The notes beneath the pieces were generated by a model. It saw only the letters and a list, made by a program, of their open reading frames with translations. It ran no database searches and was not told where the DNA came from. From Thermodesulfobacteriota bacterium (lineage in GTDB: Bacteria; Desulfobacterota; DSM-4660; Desulfatiglandales; Desulfatiglandaceae): a stretch of 37,241 nucleotides of DNA. Below are positions 24,271 to 33,261 of this stretch, one piece after another (the first letter of the stretch is position 1; the number at the start of each line of letters is the position of its first letter). The stretch spans positions 1 to 37,241 of the forward strand of contig JANQDY010000175.1 in assembly GCA_028278625.1 (NCBI GenBank). Reading direction: 5' to 3'. Both the position numbers and the translations under genes were made by a program.

Positions 24271-26184
24271 CTACTCCTTGGCCAAATGCCCTGACTTTTC
24301 AAGTTCATCAGCGAGCCATTTTAGTCCCAGGCTTTCGAGCTTGGATCTTGTGGGCAAACTGGTTTCCTTATTCCAACCCTTGGCATCGTAATACTCGTCA
24401 AGCATTCTTGGAAACACCTCTCCCAGATGCTTTCCTTTTCTCGGTCCTGTAGAAATCGGTTCTTCAAGAAACCTGACCGGCACGGTATCATCTTTCCGCG
24501 TCAGGCCAAGCCTTGCATTAAAGGCTTTCTGCAAATTGCAGATACGTTCTCCACATGCCATCATCCGTTTTAGATCAAAGGAAATTCCCGTGGCAGCCCC
24601 CAAGGCGTCGGCCAGATCCTTGGGATGGATCCAACCCACCTTGCAAGCCAGTTTGCACAGACCCAGTGCATCCAAGACGGCATTGTAGTTTTCAAACCAG
24701 GCCACAAGCTTTCCTTTTCCTTTGATTTTCATGAGTGAGGTGATTTCTTCAGTCGGCTGATCACCGAAGAGATCATCAAACATCTGGCGGTCTTCCCCCA
24801 CCGCCACCGGCAGGGCCTTCAAATGGTCTCCGCCGCGGCTTGCCGTGGCAAATGCCAGCCCCCAGTGGGGCGCATTTCTGATTTCCACAAGACTCATGCC
24901 ATATCCCTTCACTTGAATGGCAAATCGGTCCGCACCCTTGCCGATCCATTGGGCCGTCCTTTTGACGCCCAAACCGAAGATCCTCCCGATCCCTTCAAAA
25001 TTGGCGATCTTGTAAAAGAGTTTTTCAATGGCATCCTGATTCCCCCACTCCAACGGAATCCCGTCGGTGTCTTCAAGTGAAATCAACCCCTTTTCATAAG
25101 CCTCAAAGGCAAGGGCCATGGTGTTTCCACACTCCATCATGTCGAAGCCGAACCGATTGGATTCATTTTGAAGATGACAGATAGCGCCCAGATCATGGGC
25201 TCCCAAGAGCGTTCCAAAGGCCTCCAAAGCGACAAGCTCCGGTTTCTCACCCATCTCCCCCGCATATTTTCCCTCTTTGATCTCAAACCAGTGCGAACAA
25301 TGTACGGGGCAATTGAAACAGCTGACATCTCTCACCTTTGCCTTCTTTAAGAAGGCGTCACTGCAAATATCCTCATAGAGGTCTTCCGGAAGCCCCGCCT
25401 GTTGACGATTCCTGACCGGCAGCCTTCCCGATTCCTGATAGACATCCGCCACTCCCATGGTTCCCAGGTTCGAGTACTCAGGATAGCTCGCCGAATTCCT
25501 CATGGAGTTTAACAGCCGATCAACCGCCGCTTCAAAGGCCACCGGATCATGGATGGCGATCCCCTTGCGTCCACGAACCACAATGCCCAGGAGGTTTTTT
25601 TGCACAAAAACGGTTCCGATGCCGGTCTTTCCACAAGCTCTATACCTGTTTATAATGAGAGAACCGTAAAGAACCCCTTTCCAGGCCGAAGGCCCCACCA
25701 ATGCGGTTTTGACCCTTTGATCATCCAATTCCTTTTTTATCTGTTCTTCCGTCTCCCAGGTATCTTTACCGATGAGGTGCCGTGCATCTTTGAGTTCAAC
25801 CCGGTCGTCGTCAATGCGAAGATATAAGGGCTGTTTGGCTTTCCCCGTAATCAGAATCATGTCATATCCGGCGTACTTCAATTCCGGTGCAAAATCGCCG
25901 CCGCTGTTGCTGTCCGTAAATATGCCCGTAACCGGTGACAGCGTGGTGATGGATAATCGTCCGCTGGAAGGCACGATTGTTCCGTTTAAGGGTCCGGTTG
26001 CCACCGCAAGGCAGTTTTCGGGTGAATCCGCTTTCACCTCCGGCGAAACCAAATTGAACAGGAAATAGGCGCCAAGGCCCGCACCACCCAGGAACGTTTC
26101 AACCAGATCGAGGGGTGTCGTCTCCTTGACAATCTCCTGTTCCGTTAAATCGATTTTCAGGATCTTTCCTGCCCATCCTGCCAT
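24271..26184 (-). CDS. Tungsten-containing aldehyde:ferredoxin oxidoreductase, large subunit (AorB-like)
   Basis: A 637-aa AOR-family protein. N-terminal domain 1 (GGAGLGAYFLFNLV, GPLNGTIVPSSGR), then the cluster ligands C289, C292, C296 (SCFNCPVHC) and C510 (LGLCKLAC), the same pattern and spacing as in Pyrococcus AOR, which bind one [4Fe-4S] next to the tungstopterin. ATASRGGDHLKA near residue 450 is a typical pterin-domain motif. The enzyme oxidises aldehydes to acids (or reduces acids) using ferredoxin or, with the AorAC partners, NAD. A four-cluster FeS subunit gene lies 15 bp upstream; FAD and MoaD-like genes are further along. The start has GGGGAGGCTGCA before it. Metal (W or Mo) is inferred from family. 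Confidence 0.95.
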   Translation of the reverse strand: MAGWAGKILKIDLTEQEIVKETTPLDLVETFLGGAGLGAYFLFNLVSPEVKADSPENCLAVATGPLNGTIVPSSGRLSITTLSPVTGIFTDSNSGGDFAPELKYAGYDMILITGKAKQPLYLRIDDDRVELKDARHLIGKDTWETEEQIKKELDDQRVKTALVGPSAWKGVLYGSLIINRYRACGKTGIGTVFVQKNLLGIVVRGRKGIAIHDPVAFEAAVDRLLNSMRNSASYPEYSNLGTMGVADVYQESGRLPVRNRQQAGLPEDLYEDICSDAFLKKAKVRDVSCFNCPVHCSHWFEIKEGKYAGEMGEKPELVALEAFGTLLGAHDLGAICHLQNESNRFGFDMMECGNTMALAFEAYEKGLISLEDTDGIPLEWGNQDAIEKLFYKIANFEGIGRIFGLGVKRTAQWIGKGADRFAIQVKGYGMSLVEIRNAPHWGLAFATASRGGDHLKALPVAVGEDRQMFDDLFGDQPTEEITSLMKIKGKGKLVAWFENYNAVLDALGLCKLACKVGWIHPKDLADALGAATGISFDLKRMMACGERICNLQKAFNARLGLTRKDDTVPVRFLEEPISTGPRKGKHLGEVFPRMLDEYYDAKGWNKETSLPTRSKLESLGLKWLADELEKSGHLAKE

Positions 26185-26199
26185 TGCAGCCTCCCCTTT

Positions 26200-26679
26200 C
26201 TATTGCCCCTTAAGAAAAGCCTGGACAATTCTCTTGGCGACCCCGTATCCCTTGTGGAGGGCGGCATCCTGAACCTCCACACATTTAATGGCACCCATTT
26301 CACAGTATTTCACGCAATAGGGATCCCCTCCACAGAGATCACATTTTGTAACTTTCCGGTTCTCAAGGACCTGCATTCCCGCAAAAGGACAGGCCATCAC
26401 GCAGGCGCGACATCCCACGCACCTGTCTTCGAGATGTGTCAGTGTATTTGTATTCGCATCAGGCTGGATCGCTCTGGTGGGGCAGACCTCCTGGCAAAAG
26501 GCCTCTTTGCAGTTCAAACAGAAAAGGGGCACGGCCAGTCCAAGGGTATCAAATTTTACCAGGCGGATGCGGGATTTGGCCGGGTTACACTCTTGATGGT
26601 GTTTGAAAGCACATCTCAGTTCACAAGAACGACATCCGGTGCAACGGTTTACATCCACCACCAACATCTTGTTATTCAT
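26200..26679 (-). CDS. Four-cluster ferredoxin-like electron-transfer subunit (AorA-like)
   Basis: A 159-aa polyferredoxin of the DmsB/HycB type with sixteen cysteines in four groups: CTGCRSCELRC, CLNCKEAFCQEVCP, CVGCRACVMACP and CDLCGGDPYCVKYC, enough for four [4Fe-4S] clusters. Its size and place directly before the AOR large subunit match AorA, which forms electron-conducting filaments with AorB in Aromatoleum. There is no twin-arginine signal, so it is cytoplasmic. The ribosome site is GAGGAAAAAGC; the gene starts nine bases after the thiolase stop. Confidence 0.93.
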   Translation of the reverse strand: MNNKMLVVDVNRCTGCRSCELRCAFKHHQECNPAKSRIRLVKFDTLGLAVPLFCLNCKEAFCQEVCPTRAIQPDANTNTLTHLEDRCVGCRACVMACPFAGMQVLENRKVTKCDLCGGDPYCVKYCEMGAIKCVEVQDAALHKGYGVAKRIVQAFLKGQ

Positions 26680-26688
26680 GCTTTTTCC

Positions 26689-27825
26689 TCATTTAGCCAG
26701 GATGTGGATACAACAGGCCCCTTGACCAATCCCCGGAACAGCGCCTCCCATGCAATGGGTCAGGCCGATCCCCGGATCGGCCACCTGTCGTTTTTCAGCC
26801 TCTCCTCTTAACTGCCATACGATTTCAACGATCTGCGCAATTCCCGTTGCCCCCATGGGATGCCCCTTGGCCAATAGCCCGCCGCTGGGATTGACGGGAA
26901 TTTTGCCGTCCAGTCCGGTCATCCCTTCCTGAATCATCCTGCCGGACTCTCCGGTCCCGCAGAATCCCAGCTCTTCATAGTGAAGAAGTTCCGCGATGCT
27001 GAAACAGTCGTGAACCTCGGCCACATCGATATCCCCGGGAGAAAGATCCGCCATTTTATACGCTTCCGAGGCTGTTCGCCGGGAGAGTTCGGTCTCGGAT
27101 GTCATCCTGCTGGTGCGAATGCTCTGGTAAACGCCGGAAGTGACCACTGAGGCCAGAACCCGAACGCCCCCCCCCTGATACTTGCGCACTACATCCTCGC
27201 TGCAGAGAATCGCCGCCGCTGCGCCATCCGTGATGGGGCAACATTGATAGAGGGTAAGGGGTTCTGAAACCATTCGAGCAGCCAGAATCTCATCGAGGCT
27301 CATCGCTTCCTGATAATGTGCATAGGGATTGAGGCTCCCGTTTCGATGGTTCTTGACCGAAACAAGGGCCAGTTGTTCCTTTGTGGTGCCATATTCATAC
27401 TGATGACGTTGTGCCATCATAGCAAAACGGCCGGGATAAGTCCTTCCGAGAATCCCTTCCAAATCGTCCGGATTCGGAGGGATCAGCCCCTTTGTCATCT
27501 TTTCCATTCCAAAGGCCAGCACAAGATCGTAAAACCCTCCGGCAATGGCCGACCAAGCCAAATGGAATGAGGTCGCGCCCCCTGAACAGGCATTCTCCAC
27601 ATTGATAATTGGCATCCCGGTGAGTCCGAGATGTTTTAGAACCCTTTGCCCGGCCACCCGGCCCTGGAAGGAATGTGAGCAAAAGGCCCCTTCAATATCC
27701 TTTCCCCTCACCCCGGCGTCATCAATTGCCCCCTTGCAGGCTTCGCGCCCCAACTCGGTAACCTTGGTTTCAGGGTGCCGTCCGAATCGGGTCATGGCGA
27801 CCCCTATGACAAATACTTTACGCAT
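26689..27825 (-). CDS. Thiolase (SCP-x/BbsB-like, acetyl-CoA acetyltransferase superfamily)
   Basis: A 378-aa thiolase of the lipid-transfer/SCP-x type. The nucleophile is C80 in VENACSGGATS; the C-terminal NPSGGLLAKGHPMGATG holds the catalytic His and THCMGGAVPG the second cysteine region; VHDCFSIAELLHYEELG is typical of this subclass. Together with the DUF35 protein encoded just upstream it resembles BbsAB, the benzoylsuccinyl-CoA thiolase of anaerobic toluene breakdown, and steroid side-chain thiolases. It should cleave a beta-keto-acyl-CoA at or near the end of the pathway. The start ATG at 27825 lies eight bases from the stop of the partner. Confidence 0.93.
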   Translation of the reverse strand: MRKVFVIGVAMTRFGRHPETKVTELGREACKGAIDDAGVRGKDIEGAFCSHSFQGRVAGQRVLKHLGLTGMPIINVENACSGGATSFHLAWSAIAGGFYDLVLAFGMEKMTKGLIPPNPDDLEGILGRTYPGRFAMMAQRHQYEYGTTKEQLALVSVKNHRNGSLNPYAHYQEAMSLDEILAARMVSEPLTLYQCCPITDGAAAAILCSEDVVRKYQGGGVRVLASVVTSGVYQSIRTSRMTSETELSRRTASEAYKMADLSPGDIDVAEVHDCFSIAELLHYEELGFCGTGESGRMIQEGMTGLDGKIPVNPSGGLLAKGHPMGATGIAQIVEIVWQLRGEAEKRQVADPGIGLTHCMGGAVPGIGQGACCIHILAK

Positions 27826-27832
27826 GACTTCC

Positions 27833-28264
27833 TCAACAACGGTGCCCTGAATACATGGGGCGAAATTTATAACCGATCAATGGATTCCCTTCGGTATCCA
27901 CGGCGATGTTTTCCAGAACCAACTCCATTTCCATTCCGATTTCCAGATCCCCAGGATTCCATTTCGTCAAAAGGGCGTATATTCGAACCCCCTCCGGCAA
28001 ATCGATGTAACCCGAAGCATAAGGCGTTTCAAAGGCTGTCGGCCCCTGATGGTTGATTGTAAAAGTAAAGAGATTCCCTCTGGAACTGAGCGCCGTCCCT
28101 TCGAGATCATCGCCGCCGCAATTGGGACAGAAGTCCGCTTTCGGAAACACGGTCTCCGTGCAGTTGCGGCAGCGGGCGCCCAAAAGCCTTGGCTTTTCAG
28201 ACGGAGAAGACGGCATCAGAAACAGGCCATCACGAAATGGGCGTCTCGACTCAATGGAAACCAT
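27833..28264 (-). CDS. DUF35 OB-fold / zinc-ribbon protein, thiolase partner (BbsA-like)
   Basis: A 143-aa protein with an N-terminal rubredoxin-like zinc ribbon, CRNC-x10-CPNC (residues 32-50), and a C-terminal OB fold (LFTFTINHQ, YASGYIDLPEG, GMEMELVLE). DUF35 proteins bind thiolases or hydratases and help to place bulky acyl-CoA substrates; BbsA is the best studied case. GGAGGGATGATGAGAC precedes the start and overlaps the end of the ligase gene. Pairing with the next gene, a BbsB-like thiolase, is conserved in the family. Confidence 0.9.
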   Translation of the reverse strand: MVSIESRRPFRDGLFLMPSSPSEKPRLLGARCRNCTETVFPKADFCPNCGGDDLEGTALSSRGNLFTFTINHQGPTAFETPYASGYIDLPEGVRIYALLTKWNPGDLEIGMEMELVLENIAVDTEGNPLIGYKFRPMYSGHRC

Positions 28265-28270
28265 GTCTCA

Positions 28271-29905
28271 TCATCCCTCCCGGTCCCAAACGTCCTCTTT
28301 GGACCACAGTTCTTTCAATTTATATTTTTCGACCCGCTCTGTTGGCGTCTTCGGCAGTCCGCCCATAATCTTCACATATCTGGGAACCATGAAATAGGCC
28401 ATCCGGTCTTGGCAATAGGCGATCAGTTCATGGGGATTCATGGACATGGACGGTTTCGGAACGACAAAGACCATCACGTCATTCTCTCCAAGTTCGGAAG
28501 GGACACCGATACAGGCACTTTCCAATACCTTGGGATGGGAGTTAATGACCACTTCCACCTCCCAGGCGGAGATGTTTTCCCCACGACGCCTGATAACATC
28601 CTTTTGCCGGTCCACAAAATAGAACCAACCTTCTTCATCTTCATATGCAAGATCCCCGGTTCTGAACCAACCCCCGCGCAACTTCTCCCGGGTTGCTTCG
28701 GGATCCTTGTAATAGTCAACCCATTTTTCGTCATGATCCCTCGGCCTGATGACCAGTTCACCGGTGCGGTTAGGGGGCATTTTATTATCCGCTTCATCCA
28801 CGATGCGGGCTTCGTTGAAGTAAGGCGGCTTTCCAAGGGATCCGATCTTTCCGCCGGGCATGTTCCAGATGGAGCCTCCTTCGGTGGTTCCGTAAGTCTC
28901 CACAAGGGTAAGACCGAAACGCTTTTCGAAACTTTTCCATATTTCCGAAGGAATACCTCCCCCTCTGGCCATGCGCACTTGATTCAGGGCATCCATTTCC
29001 GTCTGCTCCTGCTTGTGGAGAATGGGAATCATGGTCCCCACGAAGTTGAAGACGGTGGCCCCATATCCACGGATCTCTTTCCAGAAACTCGACGCGCTGA
29101 ACCGCTTGCCCAGGGCCAGGCGGGCATTGGCCAATAGGGCCGGCAGGACGGTCAGGTTTTGCGCATTTCCATGAAACAGCGGAAGACATGTGTACAGAAT
29201 GTCATCGCCGGTGTATCCCATGTATTGCACCGTTCGAAGCCCTCTCAGAATGGTATATTCCGACCACCTCACCACACCTTTGGAACGTCCGGTTGTTCCG
29301 GAAGTATACATGATTTCATAAGGATCGTGGGGTGTAAGGGTGACATTCGGCTCTTCGGCGGAGACGTGAAACAGTTCATTCAGCAGCCGAACATCCTCTC
29401 CATGCACCCCCTTTTCCGCTCTCAGGAAAACCTGTTGAATCTTCCTTGCGGATTCCAAGGCTTCCACAACTTGCGGATACAGCTCATCTTCAACAATGAG
29501 CGCTTTCGCATCGGAGTGATTGAGAACGTATTGCAGAAGATCCCCTTTCCAAGATACATTGATCGGGACCATGACAGCGCCGGCCTTTGCAATACCGAAC
29601 CAAAGGTATAGAAATTCCGGACAATTTGGGAGCATCAATGCGATCTTGTCGCCCTTGCAGATTCCTTGGGCCATCAGCCCATTGGCCAGCCGGTTCGCCT
29701 TTTCATTGAACTGTTCGAAACTGACCTTTTTATCTTCAAACAGTAAGAAAGTCCGGTCCTTGTTTTTACGGGACTTTTCTTTCAGAAGCTTCCCCAGTGT
29801 CCAATTCTCCCGCTCCAATTCAATCAACTCCTCAGCCCAGATCGTCTCTTGTTTCAGCATTTCTATTTCACTCTCTATTGGTTTGTCCGCTTTCAGGACT
29901 GTCAC
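28271..29905 (-). CDS. Acyl-CoA synthetase (AMP-forming, class I adenylate-forming enzyme)
   Basis: A 544-aa CaiC/long-chain acyl-CoA ligase-type enzyme. Motifs in order: MYTSGTTGRSKGVV (P-loop, about residue 190), VETYGTTEGG (A5), GWFRTGDLAYEDEEGWFYFVDR (A7, given in part: GDLAYEDEEGW), RRGENISAWEVE (A8), and at the end TPTERVEKYKLKE (A10). It makes the CoA thioester of a carboxylic acid from ATP, presumably the acid taken up by the TctABC system. The usual A10 catalytic lysine position seems to be Arg here. The start is uncertain: GTG at 29905 (used) or ATG at 29860, both with poor ribosome sites. A promoter lies 60-90 bp upstream. Confidence 0.92.
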   Translation of the reverse strand: MTVLKADKPIESEIEMLKQETIWAEELIELERENWTLGKLLKEKSRKNKDRTFLLFEDKKVSFEQFNEKANRLANGLMAQGICKGDKIALMLPNCPEFLYLWFGIAKAGAVMVPINVSWKGDLLQYVLNHSDAKALIVEDELYPQVVEALESARKIQQVFLRAEKGVHGEDVRLLNELFHVSAEEPNVTLTPHDPYEIMYTSGTTGRSKGVVRWSEYTILRGLRTVQYMGYTGDDILYTCLPLFHGNAQNLTVLPALLANARLALGKRFSASSFWKEIRGYGATVFNFVGTMIPILHKQEQTEMDALNQVRMARGGGIPSEIWKSFEKRFGLTLVETYGTTEGGSIWNMPGGKIGSLGKPPYFNEARIVDEADNKMPPNRTGELVIRPRDHDEKWVDYYKDPEATREKLRGGWFRTGDLAYEDEEGWFYFVDRQKDVIRRRGENISAWEVEVVINSHPKVLESACIGVPSELGENDVMVFVVPKPSMSMNPHELIAYCQDRMAYFMVPRYVKIMGGLPKTPTERVEKYKLKELWSKEDVWDREG

Positions 29906-29956
29906 ATGTGGGCAGTGCCTGGAAATGTGTCATGTGCACTATTTATATTTATATAA

Positions 29957-29970
29957 GATGCAAATGCACC
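29957..29970. promoter_or_regulatory. GGTGCA-type operator O1 at the ligase promoter
   Basis: Minus strand GGTGCATTTGCATC, an imperfect 14-bp palindrome overlapping the -10 box and the expected transcription start. It matches the motif at 35507-35520 and 35877-35890. Confidence 0.6.
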
Positions 29971-29996
29971 ATACTGTTTTCAGAATTCTTTGTCAA
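29968..29996 (-). promoter_or_regulatory. Internal promoter before the ligase gene
   Basis: Minus strand TTGACA (29996-29991), 17-bp spacer, TATGGT (29973-29968). It lies in the 120-bp gap between tctA and the ligase gene, so the ligase-to-mutase genes can be transcribed apart from the transporter. Confidence 0.7.
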
Positions 29997-30025
29997 GGGG
30001 TTTCCATTGCCCAATCGAAAAGTGA

Positions 30026-31543
30026 CTATTCTTCGCCTTCGGAAATGATTTCTTCGATTTTTTTCTTTCTCTTTCTCCAAGCGGGAACCAGGCTGGACAG
30101 CATCATCACCGCGATAAAGACCATGATGACCGCCGAAATGGGCCGCTCCAAAAAGATCAGAGGGCTTCCGGCGGAAATTAGCAGAGAGCGCCTGAGAGAT
30201 TGCTCGATCATCGGTCCCAGAACAAACGCCAGCACCAGCGGCGGCGCATCATAGCGGTATTTTCTCATGAGATAACCGACGATTCCGAAAACAACCATGA
30301 TGTACACATCGGAGAAACTGTTCTTTATGCTGTAAGAACCGATAATGCAGAAGAGTACAATCAGCGGAAAGAGGATGCTATAAGGGACCCGCAATACCCG
30401 AACCCATAATCCGATCAACGGGAGGTTCAGTACCAGCAGCATGACATTTCCAATGTACATGCTACACACCACGCCCCAGAACAGATCGGGATAATGGCGC
30501 ACCACCGTAGGGCCCGGCTGAATCCCATGGATCATAAATGCCCCAACCAGAATCGCCATGACCGCATTGGCCGGAATTCCAAGGGTCAGCAACGGAATGA
30601 AGGCACCGCTTGTGGCGGAGTTGTTGGCTGCTTCTGGTCCGGCAACGCCCGCAATCATACCGGTTCCGAATTTTTCCGGTTCTTTTGAGCAGCGTTTTTC
30701 AATTGCATAAGATGTGAAAGAGGCGATGACAGCACCGCCCCCGGGCAAAACCCCCAGGAAAAAGCCCAGGATGGTCCCCCTGACCAGAGCCCATTTGGAC
30801 TCGATCCAATCCTTGGCGCTCGGGAGCACGCTGCTGATTTTTGTATCGCAGGCGCTCCTTTTGATGGGTTGTTCCAGGTTTGCGAGTATCTCACCGATTC
30901 CGAAAATTCCCATCACCATGGGAACAAGGCCTACGCCATCCATTAACGCCAATACACCGAAATCAAATCGCGTTGTTCCCGTCAAGTTGTCCGTTCCCAC
31001 GGTACCCAGAAACAGCCCCACGCCGGCCATCAATACCGCTTTACTGACCGGACCGGAGGAGAGATAGGAGATCAGGGTCAACCCCAGAACCATCAATGCA
31101 AAATATTCAGGTGGCCCGAATTGGAGCGCCAGCTCCGACAGGGGGGGCGCCACCAGCATGAGCACGATGATCCCAAAGGTACCGGAAATAAAACTGCCAA
31201 AGGCGCATATGCCCAGGGCCGGACCGGCTCTGCCCTGCAAGGCCATTTGATATCCGTCAATGGAAGTGACCACGGATGCGGCTTCCCCGGGGATTCTGAC
31301 CAGAATGGAAGTGGTCGAACCGCCGTACATGGCGCCGTAATAGATGCCCGCCAGCATGATGATTGCCGTGATCGGCTCCAGATGATATGTCAACGGCAGC
31401 AGGAGGCACATGGTGGCAACGGGGCCCAGACCGGGCAAAACCCCTACCAGTGTCCCCGTTAAAACGCCGATAAAGCAGAAGAGGAGGTTGATGGGCACGC
31501 CGGCCACGCTAAATCCGTTTATAACATTCTGTATTAATTCCAT
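30026..31543 (-). CDS. tctA: TctA-family tripartite tricarboxylate transporter, large membrane subunit
   Basis: A 505-aa membrane protein of the TctA family with about twelve transmembrane segments. The glycine/proline-rich family signature near the N-terminus (LVGVLPGLGPVATMCLLLP) and its second copy in the middle (LGVLPGGGAVIASFTSY) are present. With TctB and TctC it forms a periplasmic-binding-protein-dependent secondary carrier for carboxylates. The ribosome site AAGGGTCATT overlaps the tctB stop. The C-terminus is charged (KRKKKIEEIISEGEE). The solute is not predictable; since CoA ligase and CoA-pathway genes follow, a mono- or dicarboxylic acid is likely. Confidence 0.95.
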   Translation of the reverse strand: MELIQNVINGFSVAGVPINLLFCFIGVLTGTLVGVLPGLGPVATMCLLLPLTYHLEPITAIIMLAGIYYGAMYGGSTTSILVRIPGEAASVVTSIDGYQMALQGRAGPALGICAFGSFISGTFGIIVLMLVAPPLSELALQFGPPEYFALMVLGLTLISYLSSGPVSKAVLMAGVGLFLGTVGTDNLTGTTRFDFGVLALMDGVGLVPMVMGIFGIGEILANLEQPIKRSACDTKISSVLPSAKDWIESKWALVRGTILGFFLGVLPGGGAVIASFTSYAIEKRCSKEPEKFGTGMIAGVAGPEAANNSATSGAFIPLLTLGIPANAVMAILVGAFMIHGIQPGPTVVRHYPDLFWGVVCSMYIGNVMLLVLNLPLIGLWVRVLRVPYSILFPLIVLFCIIGSYSIKNSFSDVYIMVVFGIVGYLMRKYRYDAPPLVLAFVLGPMIEQSLRRSLLISAGSPLIFLERPISAVIMVFIAVMMLSSLVPAWRKRKKKIEEIISEGEE

Positions 31544-31551
31544 AATGACCC

Positions 31552-32004
31552 TTAAAAACCGAGAAATCCCTTGGGAAGATGCACCTTAAGCCAAACGCCA
31601 AACAGGAGATGGGTCACAAATGAGCTGAGCGCAGCCCCAATAACACTGTTTAGCCAGGTTTGAGAACCGATATACCGCATGAGGGGTAAAATCAGAAAAA
31701 ATGAACTGAGAACAAAACCGACGACCCTGAGCAGGTAAGCAAACGCAAAGATCAGCAGGACCGTAAACACAAGCTTTCCAATACTTATGTCCGCCCATAT
31801 GGCTTCGGGTTCCATTTGTTCGCCGAAAAAGGCCCCGGAGAGCACCCAGACAGATGACCCGCATATGACCAGACCACTGATAAAAGACATGAAACCGCTG
31901 TCAGGATTGCCCATGCTGCCTAAACCGAATCGCGGCGCATAACATACGACAAAAAGGCCGAAAGCAAGAAAAAAGATGCCACTGATGCGATCATGTTTGT
32001 TCAT
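31552..32004 (-). CDS. tctB: TctB-family small membrane subunit
   Basis: A 150-aa protein with four transmembrane segments, the size and topology of TctB: IFFLAFGLFVVCYAPRFG, MSFISGLVICGSSVWVLSGAF, LVFTVLLIFAFAYLLRVVG and a last pair near VIGAALSSFVTHLLFGVWL. The ATG at 32004 has AAGGAGAAGTG before it and is preferred over a GTG one codon upstream. It lies between tctC and tctA in the standard order. Confidence 0.92.
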   Translation of the reverse strand: MNKHDRISGIFFLAFGLFVVCYAPRFGLGSMGNPDSGFMSFISGLVICGSSVWVLSGAFFGEQMEPEAIWADISIGKLVFTVLLIFAFAYLLRVVGFVLSSFFLILPLMRYIGSQTWLNSVIGAALSSFVTHLLFGVWLKVHLPKGFLGF

Positions 32005-32098
32005 CACTTCTCCTTGACCTTAAGCGGAGTGACAATACGGAGACAACGCTGCTCAAGATCGATTACCGAAAATGGTTCTCAAAACCTGGGTTGAAAGA

Positions 32099-33070
32099 TC
32101 ATTTCTGCTTCTTGATCTTGCTGATGGCTTTACCGCTCGTATCATAGAGATCCTGGATATACGCTCCCAGTTCCTTGGGATCGCGATGGATGACGACCAG
32201 ATTGAACTTTTTCAAAAGATCCTTATACCCCTGGGTCTTCATCCCCTCGTGGAGAGCGTCGTGGAGAATGAGGACGCGGTCTTCCGGTATTCCTTTTGGT
32301 CCCACCACCGAATAAAGGCTTGGCGCCACAATGTCATATCCCAACTCCTTTAGGGTCGGCACATCAGGATAGTCTTCCAAACGCTCATCCCCAAACATGG
32401 CGATCAATCTGAGCCGTCCTTCGTCCACAAAGGGCTTCCATTCAGGGGAGCCCGCGCACGCTGTCACATGGCCGCCCAAGAGCTGTGTAGCAGCCTTTAC
32501 GCCGCCGCCCATGGGGATATGGGTCCATTTGACACCCGCCGCATCCGCCAGTTGCAGCATGACGATGTGCTGGGGCGTGGAGGCGCCGGCGGTGCTGTAT
32601 GTTACCTTGTTGGGGTTCTTTTTTGCGTAGGCAATCAAGTCTTCCAAGGTCTTAAAGGGGGAGTCAGCCTGAACCACCAATCCATAGACCGAAGCCGTGT
32701 GTTGAATGACCGGCTCAAAGTCTTTAACGGGATCATAAGGGAGTTTTCGCATGTGGGCGCCCATGACGCCGCCCGTGGACAGGAAGGCAATCGTATAGCC
32801 GTCCGGCTTGGCATTTTTGACCTCACCCAGTGCAACGGCGCCTCCGGCTCCCGGTTTGTTAATCACAATGACCGGCTGCCCGAGCTTTTTTGACGCGGTT
32901 TCCCCCAAGTACCTGAGAGGCAGATCACCGGTACCGCCCGGAGCAAACCCCACAATGAGCGTTATCGGTTCTGAAGGAAATTTGTCCTCCGCAAAAGAAA
33001 CAGGGCCAGTAAATGCCGACAAAGCAAAGAGAATTGTCCATAGCAGTGTGAAAACCGATTTTTTCGCCAT
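32099..33070 (-). CDS. tctC: TctC-family periplasmic solute-binding protein (Bug type)
   Basis: A 323-aa exported binding protein. Signal peptide at 1-27 with a basic start (MAKKS), a hydrophobic core and cleavage expected after VSFA. Then PITLIVGFAPGGTGDLPLRYL, the Bug-family ligand loop, VINKPGAGGAVALGEV, and TYSTAGASTPQHIVMLQL. The start ATG at 33070 has GGAGGAAATT before it; a longer frame to 33091 is not preferred. Bug proteins bind carboxylates through main-chain contacts with water, so the ligand is not readable. A 94-bp gap separates it from tctB. Confidence 0.95.
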   Translation of the reverse strand: MAKKSVFTLLWTILFALSAFTGPVSFAEDKFPSEPITLIVGFAPGGTGDLPLRYLGETASKKLGQPVIVINKPGAGGAVALGEVKNAKPDGYTIAFLSTGGVMGAHMRKLPYDPVKDFEPVIQHTASVYGLVVQADSPFKTLEDLIAYAKKNPNKVTYSTAGASTPQHIVMLQLADAAGVKWTHIPMGGGVKAATQLLGGHVTACAGSPEWKPFVDEGRLRLIAMFGDERLEDYPDVPTLKELGYDIVAPSLYSVVGPKGIPEDRVLILHDALHEGMKTQGYKDLLKKFNLVVIHRDPKELGAYIQDLYDTSGKAISKIKKQK

Positions 33071-33261
33071 AATTTCCTCCATTTTTAGCAAATAGTGTGA
33101 ATCAATTTTAGTTCAAGACCGAATGCCTGCCCCATGGATTTGTCCTTATCACCTCCCCTGTTTCAAGGGTCCCGGATGATTCCCGGAAACCCCTTTGTTG
33201 TAAACGGTTTCTTGTCCCATAAAACAACCTCGGATCCATTTGGTTCCGTCATGGGGAACCC

